64,000 nt of DNA, taken from NCBI GenBank assembly GCA_916048095.2, contig OU696597.1:6126485-6190484 (forward strand), written 5' to 3'. Shown here in pieces: positions 55,574 through 64,000 of this stretch (the first letter of the stretch is position 1; the number at the start of each line of letters is the position of its first letter). The notes under the pieces are model-generated. The model searched no databases, had not been told where the DNA came from, and saw only the letters and a program-made list of their open reading frames with translations. This DNA comes from Sacculina carcini. Its lineage: Eukaryota; Arthropoda; Thecostraca; Sacculinidae. The position numbers and the translations under genes are program-made.

Positions 55574-55595
55574 AGCTAACCGGCCCTTCCGAAAA

Positions 55596-56297
55596 ATGGA
55601 GTCTTCATGTGGTTTCGACGCTCGCGTGATACCAGAATTTGATGGTCAGAGTGACATTGTGGAATGGTGGACTCGCACGGAGATGATGTGTCAGCTCAAA
55701 GGCGTCGATTTGATGAGCGTAGTGCCACTACGTCTCTCAAAAGGCGCGTTTGTTGTGTGGTCTCAACTGCCGGATGAAATTCGCCGTTGTGCGAAAGGAA
55801 CTCGCAACGCTTTGTTCTCGGCGTTTGGAGTGGACAGATTCCGTGCATACGCTCTGTTCACCAGTCGTCGTCTGCAAGAAGGTGAGTCGCCTGACGTATA
55901 TTTAGCAGATTTGAAAAAACTCGCTGTTTCATTCGGTGGCGTATCCGATAATCTGCTGATATGTGCATTTGTAAATGGCCTACCCGATCATGTGGCGACC
56001 AGTATTCGTGCAAGCACAGTGTCAGAGTCTCTGTCGTTGAGTGATATTACGAGCAGAACTCGCATGGTGTTACAAACGACAAAAAGCCCATCAAACTGTC
56101 TAGCCGCCAATGCCGGGTCGCTTTTATCTCGAAAATGCTATATTTGCAATCAGACTGGTCATTTGAGTAGAGATTGCCCCAAAAGGAAATATCGGATACG
56201 ATGTTATAATTGTTCCAAATTGGGTCACATGGCGAAGGACTGTCAGGGAAACGAGGAAGGAGAGGGCTCGTCAGCGCCAGCACCCTCTCCTCAGTGA
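55596..56297 (+). CDS. LTR-7 gag, intact
   Basis: 233 residues, starting MESSCGFDARVIPEFDGQ only 22 bases after the LTR. The capsid-like region (DIVEWWTRTEMMCQLKGV, PDVYLADLKKLAVSFGG, VNGLPDHVATSI) aligns with LTR-3 gag. Two CCHC knuckles near residues 183-220 (CYICNQTGHLSRDC, CYNCSKLGHMAKDC) bind the RNA. The stop TGA (56295-56297) lies just after a hairpin. The -1 slippery site sits between the last knuckle and the stop. Confidence 0.9.
   Translation: MESSCGFDARVIPEFDGQSDIVEWWTRTEMMCQLKGVDLMSVVPLRLSKGAFVVWSQLPDEIRRCAKGTRNALFSAFGVDRFRAYALFTSRRLQEGESPDVYLADLKKLAVSFGGVSDNLLICAFVNGLPDHVATSIRASTVSESLSLSDITSRTRMVLQTTKSPSNCLAANAGSLLSRKCYICNQTGHLSRDCPKRKYRIRCYNCSKLGHMAKDCQGNEEGEGSSAPAPSPQ
56246..56291 (+). 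promoter_or_regulatory. Predicted -1 ribosomal frameshift signal, LTR-7 gag/pol
   Basis: G GGA AAC (56246-56252) is in gag phase: GGA is the codon at 56247. After exactly 5 nt, AGGAGAGGG (56258-56266) pairs perfectly with CCCTCTCCT (56283-56291), 9 bp with a 16-nt loop holding GCGCCAGC (56274-56281). GGGAAAC is an established slippery heptamer in retroviruses. Pol is open in -1. Confidence 0.85.
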
Positions 56298-59166
56298 GCA
56301 ATGAGACGCTTCCTTCAGTCACTGTGTTTATTGATCAACGTGAGTCTTATGTGCTTGTTGATACCGGTTGTTCTCGCTGTATTGTGTGGAGTGGTGTTTG
56401 TAAAACACGGACGCCAGTAACGACTCATGTTAATACTCTGGGTGGCATGAGCTTTGACTGTTCGGGTGTTGGTGAATGTTGTGTGAGTGTCGAGGAACAG
56501 TCAGTAGTGGTGAAAGCCCTTGTTGTGCAGCACAAGCCGATGGGATATGATGCGATTCTGGGAATGAACGCCATATCAGCGCTGGGGGGTGTTTGTGTAA
56601 GTGCTGACGGTAGGGTGCGTTTTCAAGTGAGTACCAAGGCCGCATACTGTGCTGCGGCTGGTGATATTGTTGAGTCAAAACCTGGGCATGAGGCACGGTT
56701 TGATGCAGTTAAAAACATGTGGACTTGCAAGTGGAAGTGGCTTGACGACCACGAGCCTCATCGTTTGACAAACGAAACTGCACAATATCATGTGAGGCAA
56801 CACGCCAAGGAGGCATTTGACAGAGAGATCAATGAGTGGATCAGCAACAAATGGTTGACTCCCTATGATGAGAGTGTACATGGGCCTGCTCGCTGTTTAA
56901 TTCCTCTGATGGCAGTGACCCAAAAGAACAAGAACAAAGTGAGACCGGTCCTTGATTTCCGAGAATTAAATAAACACATTGACACTCGTTCTGCAGATGC
57001 TGACGTATGCAATGAGAAGCTGAGGGAATGGCGGATGAAGGTAGACAATGTGTTTATCATGGACCTCAAGAAAGCCTACCTGCAGATATCAGTGGACAGT
57101 TCGTTGTGGCCTTTCCAGACGGTGAAGTTCAATGGTGTGCTGTACTGTTTGACCAGGCTTGGATTCGGGTTGAGTGAGGCGCCCATAATCATGCATACGG
57201 TGGTTGACTCGGTGATGGCACAAAACGACCAGATAAGGCGTGGTACATCGGCATATGTTGACGATGTCCTCATTGATGGAAACATTGTGTCACCCGAAGC
57301 AGTGAAGGAGCACTTTGCCAAGTACGGTCTTGAATCGAAGGAGATTCAAAAGCTCTCTGACGGAACACGTGTGCTCGGCTTACACGTGTTTTCATCAGAG
57401 TCTGGCAAGTTGTTGTGGAAAAGGGACAATGCTGTGGATGAGTGTCCGCAACAGCTCACGAGAAGAGTCGTGTTTTCTCTGTGCAGTACTTTGGTGTCGC
57501 AATATCCTGTCGGTGGCTGGTTGCGAGTTGCCGCTTCGTACATCAAGCGACTTGCATCCGAAGCGACAAACAGCTGGGACGAACCGATTTGTGACTCAGC
57601 AATCAATAGTCATGTGAACGAGGTGATGTGGAAACTGCAGCATAGCGATCCCGTGAGAGGCGTGTGGAAGATCGATGATGATTTGGCGAATGTATGGGTA
57701 GACGCCAGCAACATTGCCATTGGTGCGTTGGTTGAGGTGAATGGCGAGACAGTGGAAGATGCTTGCTGGTTGAGAAGGGACAGCCACCACATAAACCTTA
57801 GTGAGCTAGAGGCCGTGATAAAGGGGCTTGGCCTGGCGATCAAGCTCAAATTTCGAAAAATTCGGGTTTTCACAGATTCGTCCACGGTGCATTTATGGCT
57901 CAGAGGACTTCTAACGGCAGAAGAACGTGTCAGGACAGCTGCCTGTAGTGAGTTGTTGATCAGGCGCCGACTAGAGATCATTGGTGGATTGTTGGACGAG
58001 TACAACTTGACTGTTGAAGTAATGAAGGTGGCGTCTGAGAGGAATAAAGCAGATTGCCTGACTCGTGTGCCTGGTCACTGGTTTAAACAGGACAAATCAG
58101 TGTGTGCCGCAGGTGCTGAACCGACTGACGTGCGTTCTCGCTTCCGACAGATTCACCACGACGCCGGACATCCGGGCATCCACCGAACGCGGTACTTTTG
58201 CCGGAGGAAAAAGCTTTACGTGAGCAAGCGGGAAGTCGCAGATGTTGTGAGGTCGTGTGACATCTGCAATTCGATTTGTCCGGCCTCAGTGAAATGGAGA
58301 CACGGGAATCTGAGCGTGAATCAAAACTGGCACCGACTGGCAGCAGATTTTGTGCATGTGCGTGATTTGTTGTATGTGTCTGTCATCGATTGTGGTCCTT
58401 CGAGGTTTTCTCTCTGGCGCAAGGTTCGCACTCGCAGCAGCGATGAAGTGTCGGACATTTTCAATGACATTTTTAGTGAGCGTGGACCTCCAAATGAGAA
58501 ACTTCTCGACAACGACACATCTTTTCGTGGACAGGTTTTTGTGCGGGCGATGGAACGTTGGGGTGTGAACATTCGATATCGGTGTGCTTTTCGCCCAGAA
58601 GGAAACGGCATAGCGGAGAGGTCGCATCGGACTGTCAAGACCATTGTTGCGAGGAAACAGTGCAGTGTGAGAGGCTGTGATGCTGCACAATTTGACGCCA
58701 AGCGATGACGCCGGTCGCAGACCTGTTGATTGTGTGTATCGATACAGAGTACGAATGCGTGATGAACTCCCGCGACAGCGCAGCACATCTGTTCGTGGCT
58801 GCGATTATGAGGTTGGCGATCCTGTCTGGGTGAGGCAGCGCGGAGATCGGTGTGATGCTGTGGGTCGCAGGGGTACCGTCACAAGTGTCGTGTCAGACCT
58901 CGTTGTCGCCGTCGATGGCATCAACAGGCATGTGGGTGATATCAGACCACGGGCGGAGACGGTGAACGGTGGCGGCACGAACTAATTGGTCGAGGCGAGC
59001 GGTGACGTGGCGGACGACGGCGAGCCTGTCGTCATGGTGTACGGTGAGAGGACTGCCGGTACTGATCCGGCGAGTAGCGGTCAGCAGCAGACGCGACCAC
59101 AGCGACAGAGCCAGCGCGGCGCGGTTCAATGATTATGTTGTGTATAATTCTAATCGGGCATATTGA
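56252..59166 (+). pseudogene. LTR-7 pol: protease, RT, RNase H, integrase, broken only near the C terminus
   Basis: Protease YVLVDTGCSRCIV near 56355. RT: VRPVLDFRELNKH near 56938, MDLKKAYLQIS near 57060, CLTRLGFGLSEAP near 57146, YVDD near 57256. RNase H: WVDASNIAIGAL near 57697, FTDSSTVHLWL near 57870. Integrase: zinc finger with HHDAGHPG near 58155 and CDIC near 58259; catalytic acids in ADFVH near 58343, LDNDTSF near 58507, NGIAERSH near 58606. The long frame ends at 58706-58708 because of a one-base shift near 58670. The next frame runs to TAA 58983-58985, and a third holds the tail with FNDYV up to 59166. All catalytic domains are uninterrupted. Confidence 0.92.
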
Positions 59167-59186
59167 TTCTTAGAATCAGGGGGATA

Positions 59187-59563
59187 TGTATTGTGTTTAT
59201 TGTGTATTGCATGGTATTGTATTTTGTACTATATATAATTGTGTGTGCGTGCATGTGTATTTGTGTGCGTACGTGGGAGTGTGATTTTGTGTACGTTGTT
59301 GTATGCGCGCGCGGAGGTAGCTGCGTTGCATAAGCGCGAGCTATGAGTGGATGCATGCGCGGGTGGTATCCGCCCGGAGTCAACGGTCGCTCGTGCATGT
59401 TGGGCAGTGCGGTACTGGTGAAGTGAGAGTGTGATGTTTTGTGCAGTGGTTTAGAGTGTTGTTCGGTGGAGAGCGTAGTATTTAGTGCATTGTGTTGCGG
59501 TGTGATCGTGTGGAATTGTGCTTTCTTGTTCTTTTTTATTTTTCGTGCTTACATTCGAATACA
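59187..59563 (+). repeat. LTR-7 3' LTR, 377 bp
   Basis: Preceded by the purine-rich AGAATCAGGGGGATA (59172-59186). Two differences from the 5' copy (A for G near 59433, G for A near 59557). Confidence 0.93.
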
Positions 59564-60893
59564 CAATGCCTTTATTCGAGCATAATTTATCTTTATAGTA
59601 TTTGTTTTTTGTCTTTCTCATCAAGGTTGTTAAATTATTCCGATACCTCCTATATTCTTCTCTATAAATATTTGGCCACTTTTTCGAAAGTCTTAACAAT
59701 CGATTTTTTCTCTAATTTTCGCCTTGATTTCAGGAGTGATGTGGGGGCTCAGTTCACATTTCTTTTTTGTTTTGATAATTTTATATGGAAACTTTTCCTC
59801 AAACAGGTCCCTGAATGTGTTACAGAACTTGTCAAAGGCACTTTCCGGATATTGATCGCCAAGTACTTCATCCCAATTTTCAGAAGCCAATTTTATGTTG
59901 AATTCAGTCATGGAAATGTTGTTGAAGGTCCTAAGTCTCAAAGCTTTCGGTATAATTTTAGCTTCATGTGTTCGAAATTGGGAAATGATGGGGAAGTGAT
60001 CAGATATATCAGTTTCAATGATACAAATCACTTCAATTCAATCACTTCAATCACTTCAATCAATTCACTTCGTTCCTATTGATATCTGTGGACAAAATGT
60101 GATCGATCAGAGTCGCTGATGAAACGGTAACTCTGGTTGGTCTATTTATTAAGCTATAGAACGAGAACTAATGCATGAGATTGACAAAATGTTTCACATT
60201 CTCAGTTCTTCCTAATAAGTTTAGATTAAAGTCCCCAAAAATGGAAATGGTTTTATATTTGTTCACTCTCAGCGATTCGAGTATGTTTTCCAATACATCG
60301 AGAAATTCTATACATTTGCTATCCGGTGGTCTATATACACATATATTGATTAGTTTATTTTGCCCAACTGTAATTTCTGTACATAAGGTTTCAACACTTT
60401 CCGACTTAACCGTTAACTCATCAATTATCCTGGATGAATGCCTTTCATCGATATAAATTACCACTCCACCTCCATGAACATTTCTACAATGTGCATGCAT
60501 ATCATATCCTGGTATTTCATAAAGTTGACAGTGCTCGGAATTCAATCTGACTTCAGTTAGCCCAATGACATCGAAATGATAAACTTCATTGTGAATGACT
60601 TCATCCACAAAAGTTTGTAAATTTTCGGGTATAGATCTTAAATATTCGATCTTATTAGATCTTAATGTTAAAGCTAATAATATTAAACGTGGAATAAGTT
60701 GGGTTGACCAGATCAGTTATATTACATATATATTCAGTTTTTACATTATCCGTTTTTCAATTGGTTCGTTATCGAGAAAGTTATATGCATCTATAGAATG
60801 CTTATCCTCAAAATATAAAGAACGGTAATCATGCATGATATCAACCATGATGACAATCCAATCAGCCAAATAATTATTAGATGACTTTAGACT

Positions 60894-61760
60894 TTACTTG
60901 ACGTTTGGTGTGTCCCTCCTGCGCTGGGACGCTGACCGCGCAGGACTGCGCTGGCCTCTTGGTCCCGGCCGTGCTGCAGTCGTTGCAGCTGCAGGCACCT
61001 CGTCGGAGGCCTGCAGGCCTCGGAAGCGTGTTGCTGTCGGCACGGGCACCCGCTGGTGTTCGAATCGATCCTTGTCCTCAACTTGATGCCATCTTTCTTT
61101 GATGATTAGCTTGGCAACGCGGAAATAGGCTATTTTTCCCTCCCTCTTGGCTTGTTGGAGGAGAGGCAACTGTTCTCTTTTCTTCTCACGCGAAGCCGGA
61201 CAGAGATCCTCGTTGATAAACATTTTTGTGCCCTTCAGTTTGTGTGCATTTCTCATCACCATGTCTTTGTCACTCACATTCTGAAATTTGACCAACACTG
61301 GTCTCGTACCATGTTCCCGTTGTTTTCCAACGCGATGAGCAGTGTCTATTTTAGGCGACGTCACTTGTAATTTTTCATTGAGAATTGTCTTCACTTTTGT
61401 TTCAACCTCCTCCGATGCTTCATTTCCACCGTCCACAATGCCATTAATCAGTACATTTTGACGGCGAGACTGATCTTCCTCGTAATTCTGTCTCGCTTCC
61501 AGCTGGTTGATTCTGATCTCGTATTCACAATTTTTCTTCGACATTTCTCGTTCTCGCTGATCACTTTCTTTTTTATCCTTCATCATGTCCTCCATCTTTG
61601 CCTGAGAGAATTCCAGGCTTTTTTGTAGTTAATGAATTTGTTGTTTCATTTCATCACATTTCGCGTTTGCATTGGCAGTGAACACCTCGAATACAGCCTT
61701 GAATGTCCCAGTTTGAGTTTCCAGCATAAGCTGTAACTGATAATTTGTAATAGTAGCCAT
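60894..61760 (-). pseudogene. nonLTR-3 ORF1: coiled-coil RNA-binding protein with one stop
   Basis: The start at 61760 (MATITNYQLQLMLETQ) is the first methionine. A TAA at 61629-61631 interrupts an otherwise open frame of about 288 codons. The first third is a coiled coil (KMEDMMKDKKESDQRERE, YEIRINQLEARQNYEED). Then comes SRRQNVLINGI near 61460, the start of an L1-ORF1-type RRM-like fold, and a C-terminal domain with RPVLVKFQN. The tail is Ala/Arg/Pro-rich. Similar ORF1 proteins accompany several CR1-group LINEs. Confidence 0.82.
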
Positions 61761-61889
61761 CACAATTCAAATCGCAATCACCAAGTACACACAAGCACAA
61801 ATCAAACCCAAGGTCACCACAAACTTAACTCGTCCACAATCAACCAAGACCAAAACACACACGTCCACACACGACCAAGAGCAAAACAC

Positions 61890-61983
<94 letters not shown>
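61890..61983. repeat. (TG)n microsatellite, about 47 units
   Basis: An uninterrupted TG run just upstream (in element sense) of nonLTR-3 ORF1. It may be part of the LINE leader or target DNA. Confidence 0.97.
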
Positions 61984-61984
<1 letters not shown>

Positions 61985-62583
61985 GTGTGTGCATCTGTAC
62001 GTGTTTAGTATTTGCCGACTTCAAGTTCTGTGCGGTGTTTGATTAATATGCGGACGAGCGAGTGTGTGTGTGTGTGTGTATATGTGCGTGTATGTGCGTG
62101 CTTGTACAATATGCTGGCGCGTATTCGGAGGAGCGGCGCTGGGGCGAGAGGCGACTTGGTACGAAAGAGGCCGTGCTTTCGGGGACGTGTGGCGGTGTGT
62201 TGTTTTTTCAGCAGTGTGTCTGGTGCAGCGAGCAGATTAAGTGGTGTTCTGTGTGCGAGAGAGTTGTGTGTGTGAGAGAGTTTTGCGCGTGAGAGTGCCC
62301 TTGGGAATCAATCAATGGGAAATCAATGTTTTCGTGACTTTCCCATATTTTAATATGAAATACATTTTAACTACAGCTTTGCTCGGCCTGTTTCCTACAC
62401 ATATCTTTCAAACAATTTTTGGAGCTATTAAAAATTTGTTCGTATGTATGGAATGTTCGTCAGTAGGGGACTTACTTTATATTGATTCTGTGCTTATCTG
62501 TGAAATTCTACGATACGATACGGTATTATACGATCGGTACCGTCAGTGCAGAAGACACCATGACAGGCTGGTGTTTCACTCAC
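61984..62583. other. Non-coding DNA, probably intron
   Basis: TG-rich near 62060-62105, otherwise without a coding signal. It lies downstream of the SLC44 exon in gene sense, and no further SLC44 exon was recognised in it. Confidence 0.5.
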
Positions 62584-62918
62584 GGAAACAGAGAAATATG
62601 GTGTCCACAGCCATGAAGTACACGGAGAAAAAGAGCGACGTGATGAAATAGCAACCGACGGCAATTGACAGTACTATTAGCCAGTTATTCTCGCTCTCCG
62701 GCACGTACGTATCCTGAATGTCGCTTCTATTGTCGAGAAAGTAGAATGATCCAACAGTGACTGTCACAGTGACCAACAGTTTGCCGAGAAACAATACGAA
62801 GTCGCACACTGAGTTGACTGTCAGCACATGCAGAGGTTGTCTCATCAGTATCGAATACGCCACCATGGCCGATGTGTGAAAATGTTTCCCATATATTGCA
62901 CACATGATATAGGCGTTT
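62584..62918 (-). CDS. Choline-transporter-like protein (SLC44/CTL family), one internal exon
   Basis: SLC44/CTL proteins are multi-pass membrane transporters of choline and related amines. This 335-nt exon encodes about 111 residues from the C-terminal third of the family: NAYIMCAIYGKHF, then VCDFVLFLGKLLV, NNWLIVLSIAVGCYFITSLFFSVYFMAVDTIFLCF. The family signatures NAYIM.AIYGK, LFLGKLL and FFSV...VDT.FLCF are all present, with two hydrophobic membrane segments. The donor is GTGAGT at 62583-62578 after the FLCF codons. The acceptor is TTGCAG before 62918. The exon starts and ends inside codons, as expected for an internal exon. The remaining exons are not seen in this window. Orthologue number within the family is not resolved. 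Confidence 0.9.
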
Positions 62919-62991
62919 CTGCAATTGCACACAGGCGATGCAAATCAGTGTTTGAGCAGGTGCATGTATGCAGATTCACTACACCTTGAGC

Positions 62992-63280
62992 CAGTGGTTC
63001 CCAACCTTTCCAAGTTTGCGACACCATTGACAAGCCATTCAAAAGTTCCCGGCATATTTATCATCTCCTTTTTTATTATATTTTTCTTCATTTAGAAAAT
63101 TTGCATCGGTGTAACAACATCTTATACATAGATATGAACACTTTCTTCACACTGATCCCGCTATTACAAAAAAATGGTATTAAAATACAAATATGCATGT
63201 TTTCCCCTGAATTTTGGCGGCACCCTCAACAGATATCATGGCACCACTTGGCGCCGCGTCACACCGGTTGGAAATCACTG
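62992..63280. mobile_element. hAT-type MITE in the SLC44 intron (289 bp)
   Basis: Left end CAGTGGTTCCCAACC and right end (reverse complement) CAGTGATTTCCAACC form hAT-style inverted repeats. 8-bp flanks CCTTGAGC (62984-62991) and CCTTAAGC (63281-63288), one mismatch. No ORF. It lies 73 bp upstream of the exon's 5' end in gene sense. Confidence 0.92.
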
Positions 63281-63288
63281 CCTTAAGC

Positions 63289-64000
63289 TAATGCAGCTTT
63301 CTTGTGTACTCATTCATAAAATACTCTTATTGAAATGAAGAAATCTACATCACAGTACACGCATAATATATCTCTGTTCTATATGTGATCTTGTCAATAC
63401 TGCGGAGTTATTAGGATTTGTCGCATCACAACCTATCAATTGGGTCTGTCCAAACAGTAAGCTAAAAGTTTATTTAGAATTAGCGTGGGAGACACTCGCG
63501 TGCGTACGTTGTAGCGACCAATCATCGCCTTGGAACCAAACAATGGCTAAACCTCACGTAAACATAAGCACACTCGCATAACACGCTTAAGCAGAGAACG
63601 TTCACACACTGTCGCACACACACACATTCTCATTATATTCTTAATCGTGCACAGTCACACACAGCATAATATTGCTGGTGGACATAATTGCAGCGACAAC
63701 TGGTGCGATACGCCAAGGTTGAGTGATGTGAGGGTGAGTGGCTTTGCATGACAGCTTGTGCGTACCTGTTGGTCAACTTGAAGAGGCACAACATGCAACG
63801 CACCACCTGCAACAAATCGCAACCAACAAGACAACCACTTCAAGTCGACACAACAGCGCTCGTGCAATATGGCAATACACTTGCAAGACACAAGTGGTTC
63901 TTCTCAGCAAGACGCGATTGATAATGATGTAATATCTCACAGCCACTGGCGGACTCCCACTGAAGCCCCCAATCCAAATGCTTACATCAACTGCTCATAA
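63289..64000. other. Non-coding DNA, probably intron
   Basis: No exon, RNA gene or repeat end recognised. Short CA run near 63613-63625. Confidence 0.5.

Larger units (their letters stand above)
55197..59563 (+). mobile_element. LTR-7: gypsy-like element, youngest LTR insertion in the window
   Basis: Direct LTRs of 377 bp (55197-55573, 59187-59563) differ at only two positions. The 5-bp flanks are CATTG (55192-55196) and CAATG (59564-59568), one mismatch. Gag and pol lie in separate frames with a -1 overlap. RT and integrase are closest to LTR-3. Inserted in the endonuclease-RT linker of nonLTR-3, where removing it rejoins the conserved linker. Confidence 0.94.
44160..60680 (-). pseudogene. 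nonLTR-3 ORF2: endonuclease and RT, in three pieces
   Basis: Endonuclease: DVIGLTEVRLN near 60560, HGGGVVIYID near 60470, FGDFNLNLL near 60235, SDHFPII near 60005. A basic linker follows (KNKYYKDKL near 59600) and is cut by LTR-7. RT resumes at 55191: KVIPIFKSGDRRDVNNY near 54780, GCSTESAILDFV near 54610, FVDFSKAFDKINH near 54545, NGAPQGSV near 54375, YADDTTLL near 54275. LTR-6 cuts it after KTSY; RT continues at 44295 with KFLGVIIDENLNW near 44205. Breaks: a 20-bp tandem duplication at 54721-54760, further frame changes, and loss of the region after the thumb. Confidence 0.87.
43709..61760 (-). mobile_element. nonLTR-3: CR1-group LINE split by LTR-6 and LTR-7
   Basis: In minus orientation: ORF1 (61760-60894), ORF2 (about 60680 down to 44160, in three pieces 60680-59569, 55191-54148 and 44295-44160), a 3' UTR with a stem-loop, and an (ATTACT)n tail at 43709-43736. 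LTR-7 and LTR-6 each left a 5-bp duplication. Reading across each insertion point continues conserved protein sequence, which proves the three pieces are one element. The 5' boundary is not fixed; a TG tract starts at 61890. Confidence 0.9.

Noticed and set aside
61767-62024. Open frame with a long Thr-His run across the TG tract
   Set aside because: It is a translation of the dinucleotide repeat and has no other protein feature.
62012-62651. Plus-strand frames opposite the SLC44 exon and in the TG-rich region
   Set aside because: No motif, and the minus strand carries the recognisable exon with splice sites.

Overview
The window is eukaryotic, almost certainly from an invertebrate animal (an arthropod-like genome fits best; this is inference). 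It has no bacterial operon structure. It does have spliced coding sequence, degenerate CCTAA-type motifs and microsatellites. About four fifths of it is transposable elements inserted into one another. The only host coding sequence I can defend is one internal exon of a choline-transporter-like (SLC44/CTL family) gene at 62584-62918 on the minus strand, with a consensus GTGAGT donor and a CAG acceptor.

Layout, left to right. 1-5575: a minus-strand I/Jockey-type non-LTR retrotransposon (nonLTR-1), running off the left edge. 6112-6253: a pogo/Tigger-like MITE. 6714-10175: an internally deleted gypsy element (LTR-1). 10429-22203: a minus-strand gypsy element (LTR-2) that contains a complete gypsy element of another lineage (LTR-3, 14876-19261) and a rearranged BEL/Pao element (BEL-1, 19337-22134); the latter sits inside its LTR. 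22698-25159: a hAT DNA transposon with a broken transposase. 25767-28519: MITEs, a LINE scrap and one unrecognised ORF. 29177-35950: a CR1/L2-like LINE (nonLTR-2), whose ORF2 is split by a gypsy-derived element with its two LTRs in inverted orientation (LTR-4, 32997-35395). 35961-42227: gypsy element LTR-5, with a 1.05 kb insertion in its 3' LTR. 43709-61760: a minus-strand CR1-group LINE (nonLTR-3), split by gypsy LTR-6 (44301-54142) and gypsy LTR-7 (55197-59563). The 3' LTR of LTR-6 is itself split by a near-intact I-type LINE (nonLTR-4, 48254-54046). 62584-64000: the SLC44 exon and flanking intron, with a hAT MITE.

The nesting is supported base by base. Each inserted element is bounded by a target-site duplication (4-5 bp for LTR elements, 7-8 bp for hAT elements, 11-12 bp for nonLTR-4). 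LTR pieces split by an insertion add up to the length of the intact partner. Order of events: nonLTR-3, then LTR-6, then nonLTR-4; LTR-7 also entered nonLTR-3; LTR-2 came before LTR-3 and BEL-1; nonLTR-2 came before LTR-4.

Four results deserve follow-up. (1) Four gypsy elements (LTR-1, -3, -5, -7) carry an in-phase -1 frameshift heptamer, G GAA AAC or G GGA AAC, at the gag/pol overlap. Each is followed after 5-6 nt by an 8-9 bp hairpin whose arms differ completely in sequence, and by a shared GCRCCAGC motif. (2) LTR-4 has inverted LTRs inside a perfect target-site duplication. (3) LTR-6 has a 17-bp perfect match between its LTR and the primer-binding position, suggesting self-priming. (4) nonLTR-2 has ORF1 and ORF2 in the same frame, separated by a single UGA in the leaky UGA-CUA context. 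All protein calls come from motif recognition by eye; no database search was run.
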